DNA of 64,000 bases from Thalassotalea sp. ND16A (GCF_000764205.1 NZ_JQDZ01000048.1:165014-229013), one strand, 5' to 3'; shown: positions 28,257 through 36,723, numbered from the stretch's first letter. Translations and numbers: made by a program. The notes: generated by a model not told the origin, from the letters alone.

Positions 28257-28598
28257 TTACCTAGCTTTTAGGCCTAACGCTAAACCCACACACGCTAATA
28301 CTCCGGCGAATAGGCCCCAGCCGGCAGAGCTTTTTTCTGGCTCTGGTTCTTCTTCGTTATTTTGGGTCTCAACTGGCGCTTTTTCCGGTTCGTTTATCGG
28401 CTCTTCAACAACCGGCTCTTGTTCGCCGTTTATTGCGCGTTGCCACTTAGCTTGCAGAATTCCCCCTGTTCGCTGGTCAAGGCCGCAACTTGTGCAATGC
28501 AAATACAAAAGCTTTTTGCCATTATTTCGCTGTTTAATTACGGCTTCACCACTGCAACCTTCACAAGGTGTTGTACCCAGTACTTCCTTACTTTTCAT
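28257..28598 (-). CDS. Zinc-ribbon protein with C-terminal membrane helix
   Basis: 113 aa. Two CXXC pairs, CEGC at 12-15 and CTSC near 36-39, form a zinc ribbon (TPCEGCSGEAV and LHCTSCGLDQRTG). An acidic, Pro/Glu-rich linker (EEPINEPEKAPVETQNN) leads to a hydrophobic C-terminus (GWGLFAGVLACVGLALGLKAR). Function unknown; possibly tethers a nucleic-acid-binding ribbon to the membrane. It lies between the initiator and the S24-fold gene. Confidence 0.65.
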   Translation of the reverse strand: MKSKEVLGTTPCEGCSGEAVIKQRNNGKKLLYLHCTSCGLDQRTGGILQAKWQRAINGEQEPVVEEPINEPEKAPVETQNNEEEPEPEKSSAGWGLFAGVLACVGLALGLKAR

Positions 28599-28641
28599 AA
28601 AGTCCTCGTTTTGTGATTAATGTAAAAAATTGATGTTGAGG

Positions 28642-30615
28642 CTAATGCCGCATCGATTTATAAACTTCATACGGTGATTTTTGCGTTCTAATTTGCCGTA
28701 ATTCGTTATTTCGTATCTGGTATGCGATACCGTTGTCGGAATACACCAGTTTGCCCTGGCCTAGCCAGTCTATTTCACCGGTTGAAAACCCTAGCCGCTG
28801 TAGTTTTTTTCCTTCGGAAACGCTTAGCGTACAATTATTCCCACAAGTCCAAGAAAGGTTTCCGGCTTCGCCTTCAACTTTAGATAGCGCCCAATTTGTT
28901 GTTCTGGAGATCACCGAAAAGTCAGTAGAGGTAACCCCTTTTACTTTTCGAACTAATTCGCCGTACTCATTACCCTGGGGAATTTCTTGATAAGCAGTTT
29001 TAAACTTTGCCTGGCGGCTGCTGTTCATACCGCCCATGGCTTTAACAAAGCCTAGCCAGTTACCGGCATCGGCTTCACTGCGTACTTTTTCCATTTCAGG
29101 GCATTTAACGGCCTTGCGAATTTTGCGTAATTCGCGATAAACAGTCACCGACGGGGAATATTGAAATTGAAACTGTCGTATGTTCCAGGTACTTGCCCAG
29201 GCAGCCACCGGATTAATACTTTCGCTAATAGGTTTTTCGGTTTCAGCATCTTCATGATCAGCCATTTTGAAGCCATCAATATTCTTAGAAATGTATTTGG
29301 CAATGTATGAAGTTGCCGAGCCGTATTTTTTATCAATGCGCACAACGTCAAAACGGGGCGTAAACGTGCGATAAAATTTATATGGGGCTTTGGCCTTAAT
29401 TCCCTTACTTTTCTTATATCCGTAGCTTTTTCGTGCCTTTTTGTGGGCTTTAAATAACTTTTCGCGGTTTTGGTAGCGTTGGTAAAGCTCGTCTCTGTCT
29501 TCGGTAATGGCATATTTGCGCAAAATAGCAGTAATTTCTTGCTGGTCCTTTTCGCGCATAAACAACGCCATGTGCCAATGCGGTGTACCATCTGCATGCG
29601 GCTCGGCCACCCGGACACCAAAATAGCTTAGGTTTCTACGGCCTAATTTACTGCGTATTTTGGCCCACATTTTATTAAAATATGCATTACTGTCTTTCGG
29701 GCTTTTGCCATTCCATTTGTCAGAATTAGCGTGGTAAGCGCTTGGTGCGGTAATGGTGTAAAACATGCCAACATAGCCAACTTCGTCGGCATACTCTTCC
29801 ATATGTCGCATGCGTAGCATTAACTCGTTGCGGCGGTTTTCAGGGTTAGCCATGCCAGATTTATAAGCATCTTCCAGGCTAATGGTGTTTTCAAAAAAGC
29901 GGCCAGTATCTTCGTTATAGCAATCAGCTTTAAGCTCCATTACGCTCATCCATTCGGCACAGCTTGTTTGCCTGGCACGATATTCACTCACCGCTACCCT
30001 ACTTGCATATGGATTACCGCTTGCTTTGGAGACTTCACCCGTGGCAATTTCTAACCATTCCAGTGCTTGCAAGCGAAAGCGTTTAAGCTTGCCTTTCCAC
30101 CACTTTTCATTGGTCATTTTTCTAATGGCCACTTCATAGGTGTGTTGTAATAATTCAGAATTGTCTAACTCAACACCAGAGAACGGCGCCGTAACGCAAT
30201 GGTCGTCGCACTTGGCGGCTAAATACTCATATGTTGCGGTTAAGTTATCGATGTATTCACCGGTTAACTCGCTGGCCATTTCAACCAAGTTATTGTTCAT
30301 TTCCATGGCAATATTTTCTGCTCGCTTCTCCATACGTTTAGCGTTGGAAAGTTCGCGCCACGGATGGCTTTGCCTGGTCATGAAGTTAAAAATATGGGGA
30401 AACCTTGGTTTAATTTTGGCTAAGGTTTTTTGTAAGTAGCTGTTGGCGGTAAATTCAACGCTTTTACCATCACGACTTACATTATTAGAAAAGTGGTTTG
30501 CGTAACGCCTGGCAAACCTAAGTTGCAACGGATATGGCAGTTTATTGGTTTGATTGTGCCAGTGGGCGGCGTTGTCAGCACCGCCCATCATTAGCAAAGA
30601 TTTTGGAGATGTCAT
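28642..30615 (-). CDS. Phage P2 gpA-type HUH replication initiator
   Basis: 657 aa, replication gene A superfamily. The metal-binding HUH motif is HWH at residues 346-348 (GTPHWHMALF), followed by the nucleophile helix with Y437 and Y441 in SYIAKYISKN; two tyrosines three residues apart is the gpA arrangement. Such proteins nick one strand to start rolling-circle replication, often at an origin inside their own gene. Start ATG 30615 overlaps the upstream stop as TAATG; an ATG at 30648 is less likely. Its presence means the element can probably replicate after excision. Confidence 0.9.
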   Translation of the reverse strand: MTSPKSLLMMGGADNAAHWHNQTNKLPYPLQLRFARRYANHFSNNVSRDGKSVEFTANSYLQKTLAKIKPRFPHIFNFMTRQSHPWRELSNAKRMEKRAENIAMEMNNNLVEMASELTGEYIDNLTATYEYLAAKCDDHCVTAPFSGVELDNSELLQHTYEVAIRKMTNEKWWKGKLKRFRLQALEWLEIATGEVSKASGNPYASRVAVSEYRARQTSCAEWMSVMELKADCYNEDTGRFFENTISLEDAYKSGMANPENRRNELMLRMRHMEEYADEVGYVGMFYTITAPSAYHANSDKWNGKSPKDSNAYFNKMWAKIRSKLGRRNLSYFGVRVAEPHADGTPHWHMALFMREKDQQEITAILRKYAITEDRDELYQRYQNREKLFKAHKKARKSYGYKKSKGIKAKAPYKFYRTFTPRFDVVRIDKKYGSATSYIAKYISKNIDGFKMADHEDAETEKPISESINPVAAWASTWNIRQFQFQYSPSVTVYRELRKIRKAVKCPEMEKVRSEADAGNWLGFVKAMGGMNSSRQAKFKTAYQEIPQGNEYGELVRKVKGVTSTDFSVISRTTNWALSKVEGEAGNLSWTCGNNCTLSVSEGKKLQRLGFSTGEIDWLGQGKLVYSDNGIAYQIRNNELRQIRTQKSPYEVYKSMRH

Positions 30616-30851
30616 TAATGCTTGCTCTCCAACTCTTGTTCCATGCAAACAATGTCTTTTTGTAAGGCATGATGTTTATCAAACCAGTATTGATATTCTT
30701 CTTTGTAGCCATCATTTTGAGCTTCAATTGCCCACCCCATAACGCGCTGTTTCTCACGTTTATTGGCCGCAATTCGTTCATGCAAAATTACCGGTGGAAT
30801 ATTAGATAAATTAGGTATCGCTGTATTTTGGTTACAGGTAGGTTGGGTCAT
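30615..30851 (-). CDS. Small hypothetical protein upstream of the initiator
   Basis: 78 aa, not recognised. It has a polar N-terminus and a helical, charged remainder (HERIAANKREKQRVMGW and QKDIVCMEQELESKH). The stop shares a base with the initiator start (TAATG), so it is translationally coupled to it. A replication accessory role is guessed from position. Confidence 0.55.
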   Translation of the reverse strand: MTQPTCNQNTAIPNLSNIPPVILHERIAANKREKQRVMGWAIEAQNDGYKEEYQYWFDKHHALQKDIVCMEQELESKH

Positions 30852-30902
30852 GATGTTTTCCTTGTTTTAATTTTTCTTATTTTTATTATTTCCTTGAAAA
30901 AT

Positions 30903-30931
30903 GGCGGGTTCGCTTCGAATACTCCCCCGCC
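30903..30931 (-). terminator. Attenuator-like hairpin between the Cox-like gene and the replication genes
   Basis: GGCGGG / CCCGCC stem with a 17-nt loop. On the minus strand it is followed by ATTTTTC, short for a strong terminator. It could tune readthrough into the replication operon. Confidence 0.4.
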
Positions 30932-30944
30932 GACAAGGAACTGT

Positions 30945-31175
30945 TTAATTATCCCAGTTGGCTTTTTCCCATTCTTCTTTGTTGCCTTCGGCTTGTGCAC
31001 ACATGTTCGCTAGCTCGACCATATTGATAAAAATTCGCCCACTTTTTCCCTTAGGCTGTAAAGTAGGTAATGTGCCGTTTCGAATTTGATGACGAACGGC
31101 ATCTAATTTCTGCATGGTTTTAGAGGCATAAGCGTCTACATCCAGCATTGGCATTTCGATGAGAACAGAAACCAT
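30945..31175 (-). CDS. Cox-like excisionase/regulator
   Basis: 76 aa. The pattern DAYASKTMQKLDAVRHQIRNG then LPTLQPKGKSGRIFINMVEL resembles phage Cox and Xis proteins: a winged-helix turn (VRHQIRNGTLPT) followed by the INM-x-L ending seen in P2-like Cox-type regulators. It is divergent from the CI repressor, as cox is in P2-type phages, and is the first gene of the leftward operon. The AAGGAG site lies 7-12 bases before ATG 31175. It is likely both a repressor of cI and the excision factor for the integrase; this is inference. Confidence 0.65.
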   Translation of the reverse strand: MVSVLIEMPMLDVDAYASKTMQKLDAVRHQIRNGTLPTLQPKGKSGRIFINMVELANMCAQAEGNKEEWEKANWDN

Positions 31176-31233
31176 TAAAAACTCCTTTATTTATGAGCTG
31201 TTGCGTTATACATTGAAAAGTTATTACTTACGG

Positions 31234-31249
31234 TTGCAGATCAATGCAA
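31234..31249. promoter_or_regulatory. Candidate CI operator 1
   Basis: Inverted repeat TTGCA / TGCAA with a 6-nt spacer in the cox-cI divergent region, about 60 bp from the cox start. Similar half-site to operator 2. Confidence 0.45.
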
Positions 31250-31259
31250 ATAATCCCGA

Positions 31260-31282
31260 TTGCGAAATACTATAGATCGCAA
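31260..31282. promoter_or_regulatory. Candidate CI operator 2
   Basis: Inverted repeat TTGCGA / TCGCAA with an 11-nt spacer, in the cox-cI divergent region. Half-site shares TTGC with operator 1. Confidence 0.5.
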
Positions 31283-31344
31283 ACGAGATTATAACAACCC
31301 TTATTTAAGCCTCAAATGAGCTTTAATTTTTAATTTAGGTATAT

Positions 31345-31986
31345 ATGGAATTAAATCAGATACTTAGCAGACTGAAAAAAATTACGAAAACTGATTCAGA
31401 TTATGCTTTAGCTAAGATAATAGGTAGAAAACCTTCTTCAATTGCGACATGGAGAAGTAGAGATACAATCCCTTATGAGTTATGCACCCAAATCGCTATG
31501 GAATATGATGTTCCCATTAAGTGGATTATGATTGGTGAAGGCACTAAAACTGAAATGGCGGTTTCTAATAAAGTAAGTCTCCCTTTTTATGAAATTTCAG
31601 CTAGTGCCGGTCCTGGTATGCTGGCTTTGACTGAAGAGTTTCCAACCGAAATAAGCTTTGATCCCGAATGGCTGCAAAAGAACTTAGGCGCGAGTGCAAA
31701 AGATACCTTCATCATGCTTGCTGAAGGTGACAGCATGGAACCAACCATAAAACATGACTCATTGATCATGGTAGATAAAACTAAAACCTCAAATACAGAT
31801 GGCATTTACGTACTACGTTATGGTGATGCACTCCTGGTTAAAAGACTGCAATTTCAATTTAAAGACAACTTAAAAATAATTTCTGATAACGCCATTTATC
31901 AGCCATTGGATGTTAAAAGATCAGAACTAGTCGACAACGAACTAGAAATTATTGGCCGCGTTGTGTGGTCAGGACAAAGGGTTTAA
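31345..31986 (+). CDS. CI-type phage repressor with S24 autocleavage domain
   Basis: 213 aa. N-terminal helix-turn-helix of the phage CI type (ALAKIIGRKPSSIATWRSRD at about 21-40), linker, then an S24 peptidase domain with the cleavage-type site SASAGPG at 86-92, catalytic S130 in EGDSMEPT and K166 in LLVKRLQ. It should be cleaved upon RecA activation, releasing the element's lysogeny block. It faces the Cox-like gene, giving a P2/186-like switch, but the SOS-cleavable domain is more like lambdoid or 186-type control. The start is ATG 31345. Confidence 0.88.
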   Translation: MELNQILSRLKKITKTDSDYALAKIIGRKPSSIATWRSRDTIPYELCTQIAMEYDVPIKWIMIGEGTKTEMAVSNKVSLPFYEISASAGPGMLALTEEFPTEISFDPEWLQKNLGASAKDTFIMLAEGDSMEPTIKHDSLIMVDKTKTSNTDGIYVLRYGDALLVKRLQFQFKDNLKIISDNAIYQPLDVKRSELVDNELEIIGRVVWSGQRV

Positions 31987-31988
31987 TT

Positions 31989-32258
31989 ATGAGTGATAAC
32001 CAAGATCTGCCCCTGTATACTGAATCAAATCAGTGTAAATGGGAAAAAGACAAAATGAGATGCAATAACAAAGCAAGCAAAGATGGTTACTGTGAAAAAC
32101 ACTATCAAGCACGTGGTACCAATATTATGGGCGGCTCTGTTGGCGCGGTTGTTCTCGCAAGTTTACTAACAGCAAACCCACTTGCATTAATTGGCGCCGC
32201 GGTAGTCGGCGGTTTATTAGGCTCCAAAAATAATGAAACGGAGCATAAAAATGGATGA
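31989..32258 (+). CDS. Small zinc-finger-like membrane protein
   Basis: 89 aa from ATG 31989, two bases after the cI stop. A Cys/His pattern near the N-terminus (CKWEKDKMRCNNKASKDGYC followed by EKH) resembles a C-X8-C-X9-C-X2-H metal site. A Gly/Ala/Leu-rich C-terminal hydrophobic region (SVGAVVLASLL, ALIGAAVVGGLLG) suggests one or two membrane segments. Cotranscribed with cI. Function unknown. Confidence 0.6.
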   Translation: MSDNQDLPLYTESNQCKWEKDKMRCNNKASKDGYCEKHYQARGTNIMGGSVGAVVLASLLTANPLALIGAAVVGGLLGSKNNETEHKNG

Positions 32259-32607
32259 TTTCTTCATTCTCTTTGATGAAACTCAAAGAGAAAGAATATT
32301 GATGCTCATTGTATTTACTGCACTGTTTATATTATATATTTGTAAACACCGAAGTGATATTAGCGGAAAAGTCACTGTTAGTAACATGACAGGTTTAATG
32401 TTGCCCGTTTATACCATTTTTGCAGGAGCATCTATTGGTTATGCCTGGTTGTTCAAAGCTGTTGAACTAAAAGCAGTAATAAGCAATAGTGAATTATTGT
32501 TTATTGCCGCAATTGTCTTAGTTGGCAAAGGTATCGGTGATTTATGGAAATTATTTGAATTTAAAAAGCCTGCAGTACCAAAAGAATTAGCTGCTACCGG
32601 TAAGTGA
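32251..32607 (+). CDS. Small membrane protein in the cI operon
   Basis: 118 aa with three hydrophobic segments (about 19-35, 55-75, 85-100). ATG 32251 overlaps the previous stop by eight bases (ATGGATGA), so it is coupled. Not recognised. Being in the constitutively expressed repressor operon, it may be a superinfection-exclusion or similar lysogenic function; that is speculation. Confidence 0.55.
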   Translation: MDDFFILFDETQRERILMLIVFTALFILYICKHRSDISGKVTVSNMTGLMLPVYTIFAGASIGYAWLFKAVELKAVISNSELLFIAAIVLVGKGIGDLWKLFEFKKPAVPKELAATGK

Positions 32608-32651
32608 ATCAGAATAAAATGCTATTAGCTTTTAGTTGCCCTATAAATATC

Positions 32652-33530
32652 TTAATTATTTAGCTTTTTAAATTTTTCAATTTCTTTAAAAGTTACATCT
32701 GGCTTATAGCCACATTGCAATAAAGAAGGTTTATGAATAATTACTTCAGAACCTTTTCTTTTTGTTTGTGCCGTATATGTTAAACCAAAAGCTTGAGGAT
32801 CAAACTCAGAATAAATTGAATTTATTTCAGGAGTATTGTCATATGTAACAATCCATGGTTGTTCTAACCTTTCCACACTTTTGTATAATCTGTAATGATC
32901 ATCATGTACAAAAAAGTTTTGATATAAACCTTTGCCTTTAACGTAATAAGGTGGATCAATATTTAGTAAACATTTATAAGAAATATCTGGTACATATTCA
33001 TCGATAAACTGGGATGCATCAAGATTCGTAAGAATTACATCATTTCGCCTTTCGGCAATAGCACGGATTTTCCCGATTAAAGCTTCTTTGTTATATCTAC
33101 AATCAAGTTTATAATTCCCATCTTGCTGCAGGCCACCAATTACTCCGGCTTTGATAATTCCAGAACGATTCGTTCGGTTTAGGAAAAAGGTTGAAAAGCC
33201 TAATTCTAAAAGGCTTGGCTTGTCGCTTAATTGAATATCTCTTTGCCTGTGCCATTCATCGATTGTTACAGGCGTTTCTTCAATTAATTTACATAGTTCA
33301 TCAGTTTTATTTAATACTGAATACCAAAAAGCATGAATAGAAGGGTTTAAATCATTAATAAAGACTTTATTAACATGCCCTTCTAAAAGCAAATACCAAG
33401 CTATGGCACATCCACCAGCGAATGGTTCCACATAAGCACCACCCTGTAAATTGTTTAACTTTAGAGTTTCAACAACGTAAGCAGTAAGCTTTGATTTTCC
33501 ACCTGGATATCTTAGTGGTGAATAAAACAT
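32652..33530 (-). CDS. D12-class DNA adenine N6-methyltransferase
   Basis: 292 aa. N-terminus FYSPLRYPGGKSKL is the motif X/SAM-binding start of D12 (Dam-like) enzymes, VEPFAGGCAIAWYL is motif I, and DPPY at 192-195 is the catalytic motif IV. The recognition site cannot be read from sequence. Start ATG 33530 overlaps the upstream ParB-like stop as TAATG, so a longer in-frame start at 33584 was rejected. Last gene of the ATPase/ParB-like/methylase operon; it may mark self-DNA for the other two proteins. Confidence 0.9.
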   Translation of the reverse strand: MFYSPLRYPGGKSKLTAYVVETLKLNNLQGGAYVEPFAGGCAIAWYLLLEGHVNKVFINDLNPSIHAFWYSVLNKTDELCKLIEETPVTIDEWHRQRDIQLSDKPSLLELGFSTFFLNRTNRSGIIKAGVIGGLQQDGNYKLDCRYNKEALIGKIRAIAERRNDVILTNLDASQFIDEYVPDISYKCLLNIDPPYYVKGKGLYQNFFVHDDHYRLYKSVERLEQPWIVTYDNTPEINSIYSEFDPQAFGLTYTAQTKRKGSEVIIHKPSLLQCGYKPDVTFKEIEKFKKLNN

Positions 33531-35074
33531 TACTTTTCCTTTAAAGAGATTAATACAGCAAATAATGGCGTCATCATATCCCAAAAGCCATTAAGAAATC
33601 TTCTTTCTACTTTATGGGTCTCGGCGCCATGGATATAGTTATTAAGGGTGTCTAAACTGTGTTCATTATCATTTTGCAAAAGCTTCCGGATAACTTTGTT
33701 AGCCGCGGCATCTTTTATTTCAGTTTCAACTAAAAATCTTAGGCGTTGCGCCAATGTGACTTCATGATAGCCTTTTTTATGTTCTTTGGCCACTCTCCCT
33801 TTTAGGTCTTCACAACTAATAAATTCATCCACCGAAAGATCAAGAAATACTCTCAAAGATGCAGCTGTTGTATTTGGATATTTCCATACTGGTAGATATT
33901 TGAATTCATAAAACATAGCCTTCAATTTGCTGCTAGATACATCGATTTTCCAATTTTTTACAACCATCTGGTTTCTACCAGGGTTTTTGTTTAAGATCTT
34001 GGTAGGGCTCGCCGTTGGCTTGTCAGTATTCGACGGTTTGGTTTCACCTTCTTGCTGTTTAGGCTCACCTTCTTTTTTGGCTCCGTATTCGCCTTGACCT
34101 TCTGCGGTTTGAGTAGCATTTTCATCTTTTGAAAAAGAAACCGTTGGCAGTATGGCTAAGAACTCTTTATTTTTTTCAGGTATAGAGCGAGTATTAGGCT
34201 TAATTGTTTGATCAGAAAATTCTACTGAGTTAAAGATCCACTTTAGTAATTTTCCATAAGCATATAAAAAGCTCTTTTCATTTGACGTGATTTTAATATC
34301 ACTTTCCGCATACTCAATGCCCCAAGCTTCTTTAACATCAGCACTATCAAACCAGCGCTCTATAATAGTCATAGGTATTCTATGGCTATATATAAGCTCT
34401 TTCTCTTCAGGAGTCATTTGAGTAAGTACTTCGTGTCGCGTTGCCAAATCTCTGATTTTTACATAGCGTAAAGTTTTCTCTATTTCACCTCGAGCAAAAC
34501 CTGTTTTTTCGCGAATTATATCGAAGTCGTTATTGTATTTTTCGCACATAGCTTCTATCCAGCGCTGCTGCTGGAGGCGTTCCCACGTGTTTTGTAAAGA
34601 GCTAGAGGAGTGACGTTGTAAAATGTACCATTCACAGCTTTCAAAATCAGGCGCCAGACACACTTTTATTTTTTCTATATCGTCTCTGCTAATAAAGTGT
34701 GATTGTTCGCGAATATAACGTCTTATTGATCTTGGAGCTTTTTCAGGATCTCGAAGTAACTTCATAGCAAGAACCCGACGATTTCCCTCGGCGACAACAT
34801 GCTTACCTTTTTCATTTCGCCAAACAATTACCGGTTCAAATGAAATAAAACCTTTAGTTGCAATAGACTTTACCAAAGCTAAAAATTGCTTTTTATCGCT
34901 ATTATCTTCAATAAAAGCTTCTGCAAAATCTGTTAATTTCACATGTTCTTCAGATGGGTCAATTCGCGGGTTTTGCGCCCACAATTTTAACTGGTCAACA
35001 GATCTGGTAACGCGCTTTTCCCACCAATTTTCGTTTGTATTTTTCTCTTCAATGAGTATTTTTTCTTCAATCAT
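33530..35074 (-). CDS. ParB/Srx-like nuclease-fold protein
   Basis: 514 aa. The N-terminal 110 residues carry a ParBc core: FISFEPVIVW (about 76-86) then VAEGNRRVLAMKLL, with E96-G97-N98-R99-R100 replacing the CTP-binding GERR-like box. A helical middle is followed by a Lys/Glu/Gln-rich disordered linker (about 315-365) and a C-terminal helical domain ending FWDMMTPLFAVLISLK. There is no partner ParA and no parS seen, so a chromosome partition role is unlikely; ParBc domains also act as nucleotide-dependent DNA nucleases. It starts 14 bp after the ATPase. Confidence 0.7.
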   Translation of the reverse strand: MIEEKILIEEKNTNENWWEKRVTRSVDQLKLWAQNPRIDPSEEHVKLTDFAEAFIEDNSDKKQFLALVKSIATKGFISFEPVIVWRNEKGKHVVAEGNRRVLAMKLLRDPEKAPRSIRRYIREQSHFISRDDIEKIKVCLAPDFESCEWYILQRHSSSSLQNTWERLQQQRWIEAMCEKYNNDFDIIREKTGFARGEIEKTLRYVKIRDLATRHEVLTQMTPEEKELIYSHRIPMTIIERWFDSADVKEAWGIEYAESDIKITSNEKSFLYAYGKLLKWIFNSVEFSDQTIKPNTRSIPEKNKEFLAILPTVSFSKDENATQTAEGQGEYGAKKEGEPKQQEGETKPSNTDKPTASPTKILNKNPGRNQMVVKNWKIDVSSSKLKAMFYEFKYLPVWKYPNTTAASLRVFLDLSVDEFISCEDLKGRVAKEHKKGYHEVTLAQRLRFLVETEIKDAAANKVIRKLLQNDNEHSLDTLNNYIHGAETHKVERRFLNGFWDMMTPLFAVLISLKEK

Positions 35075-35088
35075 TTCCTTGCCCCTTT

Positions 35089-36672
35089 TTAAAGTCCTTT
35101 TGCAGATACAATTTTGTTATATATTTCTTCAAACTTGTTTTTAAATTCTGCTTTTTCTTTTGGTTTGTCCTCTAACCATCGCGCGTAAAGCTTAGCCGCT
35201 CCACGCCCCCAGGCTCCAGAATCTTTTTGAGTGTTGTACCATTCTTTGGCTTTAACACGAGATTTCGGTGCCATGATGTCCTCGTAGCTTATATCTCTAA
35301 AGCAAACAAGTTTGTCATAATCAGGGTTACTGCTTACCCAAAATGGATCTCGATCGCTTAATTTACTTAAAAATGTCGCTAGCTCCCTTTCTGGTGAATC
35401 CGTTCCAGGCAATACAATAAAATTTGTTTTACCTCTAAGCTTTTTACTTTTTTGTGCATCGCCGTCTAATACGACTATTGAATTTGGAAAAATAAAATCC
35501 GGTACATGTTGTCTACTTAGTTCTAATAACGTCTCACAACCAAGCTTACATTTTTTAATAAAGTTAGTTTTGGGGAATTTTCGACCTAGAATTGCCTGCG
35601 CGAACTCTCTACACTCATCATCTTCGGTAAAAACATTAAACTTTTTGACAACTTTTTTATCGATGGAAACGCTTAGTTTATTGAGAATTCCTTTAAAAGT
35701 TATATCCTTATTAACTTCTACTTCACCGTCTAGCTTTTGTAAAAATATAACTTTACATTGGCCTTGTCTTGCTGGCTCTTTTTCTATTTCGAATACACTT
35801 TCAATCATTGAAAGGGAATGACTTGTTGCTAAGATTTGAATATTAAATTTTGAACAAAATTTAATAAGGTGTCCTATAAGCTTAATTTGAGCGCCAGGAT
35901 ATAAGGTAGCATCTACTTCATCTATAGCTAAAATACCCCCTTTATAATCATTTGGATATTTGAGTTGAAGCCGTCTAAAAGACAAAACAGCCAATAGCAG
36001 TTTACCAATATTATCTTGCCCTGCCGAGTTTGAATTCCAGTCATACTTATCTGCAGAAACGCCAATCGTATCTTTGTTTGTACTGTTTAAATAATCGACG
36101 TCTTGAATATTATCTTGTGTAATAAGTATTTTTTTATACCATTCAATAAAAAGCGCTTGTTCTTTGGCATCTAAGGTAACTTTGTTACTTTGTTTCAATT
36201 TTTTATCTTCACCAATTGGCAGTAATCTCTTGAGGCTAAGATAAATAACCGGCATTTGAATATAGCCACTCCCTTTTTCTCTAGTTCCTTTTTGCCAAAA
36301 ACGTATCAACCCCTTTTCTCTATCCCTATGAATGCTTTCTACCGTAAACGGGTCATCTTGCGTTGATAAATGAAGGGTCCATTCATGATCATTGGCTTTA
36401 TCGAATTTTGTGGATAATTTAAACTTGTCTGCAAAAGCTGATTTATAGTTACCGCCACATAATGGGATTTCATCTTTTAGAGGATTATCTTCCTCTGAAA
36501 TGGTAAAAGGCTGAGTGAGCATACCCAATAGAGTACTTTTTTGTGTGCCATTTAGACCTGTTATAAATGTTAGATATTTACCGAGTTCAAATTCAACCTC
36601 TTTAAATCCTCTAAATTTTTCGATTTCTACCTTGTTAATGATCAACTGCTTAATTCCCTTTTCAAAATCCAA
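35089..36672 (-). CDS. ABC-type ATPase with C-terminal TOPRIM domain (OLD/PARIS-like)
   Basis: 527 aa. Walker A is GLNGTQKST at 39-47, with Gln where most ATPases have Gly before Lys. An LSGGQ-like NSAGQD lies at 215-220, Walker B ILAIDEVD at 247-254 and a switch His in TSHS at 284-287. From about 345, FTEDDECREF with E350 and IVVLDGD (D403, D405) match the Glu and DxD motifs of a TOPRIM nuclease. This is the general layout of OLD, GajA and PARIS AriAB-type defence proteins. First gene of the leftward operon, divergent from the integrase. No helicase or HNH partner follows, so it is not Gabija or Septu. Confidence 0.78.
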   Translation of the reverse strand: MDFEKGIKQLIINKVEIEKFRGFKEVEFELGKYLTFITGLNGTQKSTLLGMLTQPFTISEEDNPLKDEIPLCGGNYKSAFADKFKLSTKFDKANDHEWTLHLSTQDDPFTVESIHRDREKGLIRFWQKGTREKGSGYIQMPVIYLSLKRLLPIGEDKKLKQSNKVTLDAKEQALFIEWYKKILITQDNIQDVDYLNSTNKDTIGVSADKYDWNSNSAGQDNIGKLLLAVLSFRRLQLKYPNDYKGGILAIDEVDATLYPGAQIKLIGHLIKFCSKFNIQILATSHSLSMIESVFEIEKEPARQGQCKVIFLQKLDGEVEVNKDITFKGILNKLSVSIDKKVVKKFNVFTEDDECREFAQAILGRKFPKTNFIKKCKLGCETLLELSRQHVPDFIFPNSIVVLDGDAQKSKKLRGKTNFIVLPGTDSPERELATFLSKLSDRDPFWVSSNPDYDKLVCFRDISYEDIMAPKSRVKAKEWYNTQKDSGAWGRGAAKLYARWLEDKPKEKAEFKNKFEEIYNKIVSAKGL

Positions 36673-36707
36673 TTTTTTATTTTTATAATTTGTACAATTT
36701 AACTATA

Positions 36708-36723
36708 CTGTATATATTACCAG
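36708..36723. promoter_or_regulatory. Candidate LexA (SOS) box between the ATPase operon and int
   Basis: CTGTATATATTACCAG fits the CTG-N10-CAG LexA rule and lies in the 101-bp divergent region. It extends to TACTGTATATAT on its left, very close to consensus. It may couple integrase and/or the ATPase operon to DNA damage. Confidence 0.55.

Noticed and set aside
29145..29621. 158-codon minus-strand ORF inside the replication initiator
   Set aside because: Same strand, other frame as the HUH initiator, which has clear motifs; this is a shadow ORF.
33530..35074. Plasmid partition ParB
   Set aside because: No ParA neighbour, an atypical nucleotide box and a divergent C-terminal half; partition role not supported.
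35089..36672. Gabija (GajA)
   Set aside because: The ATPase/TOPRIM layout is similar, but no UvrD-like helicase (GajB) follows.
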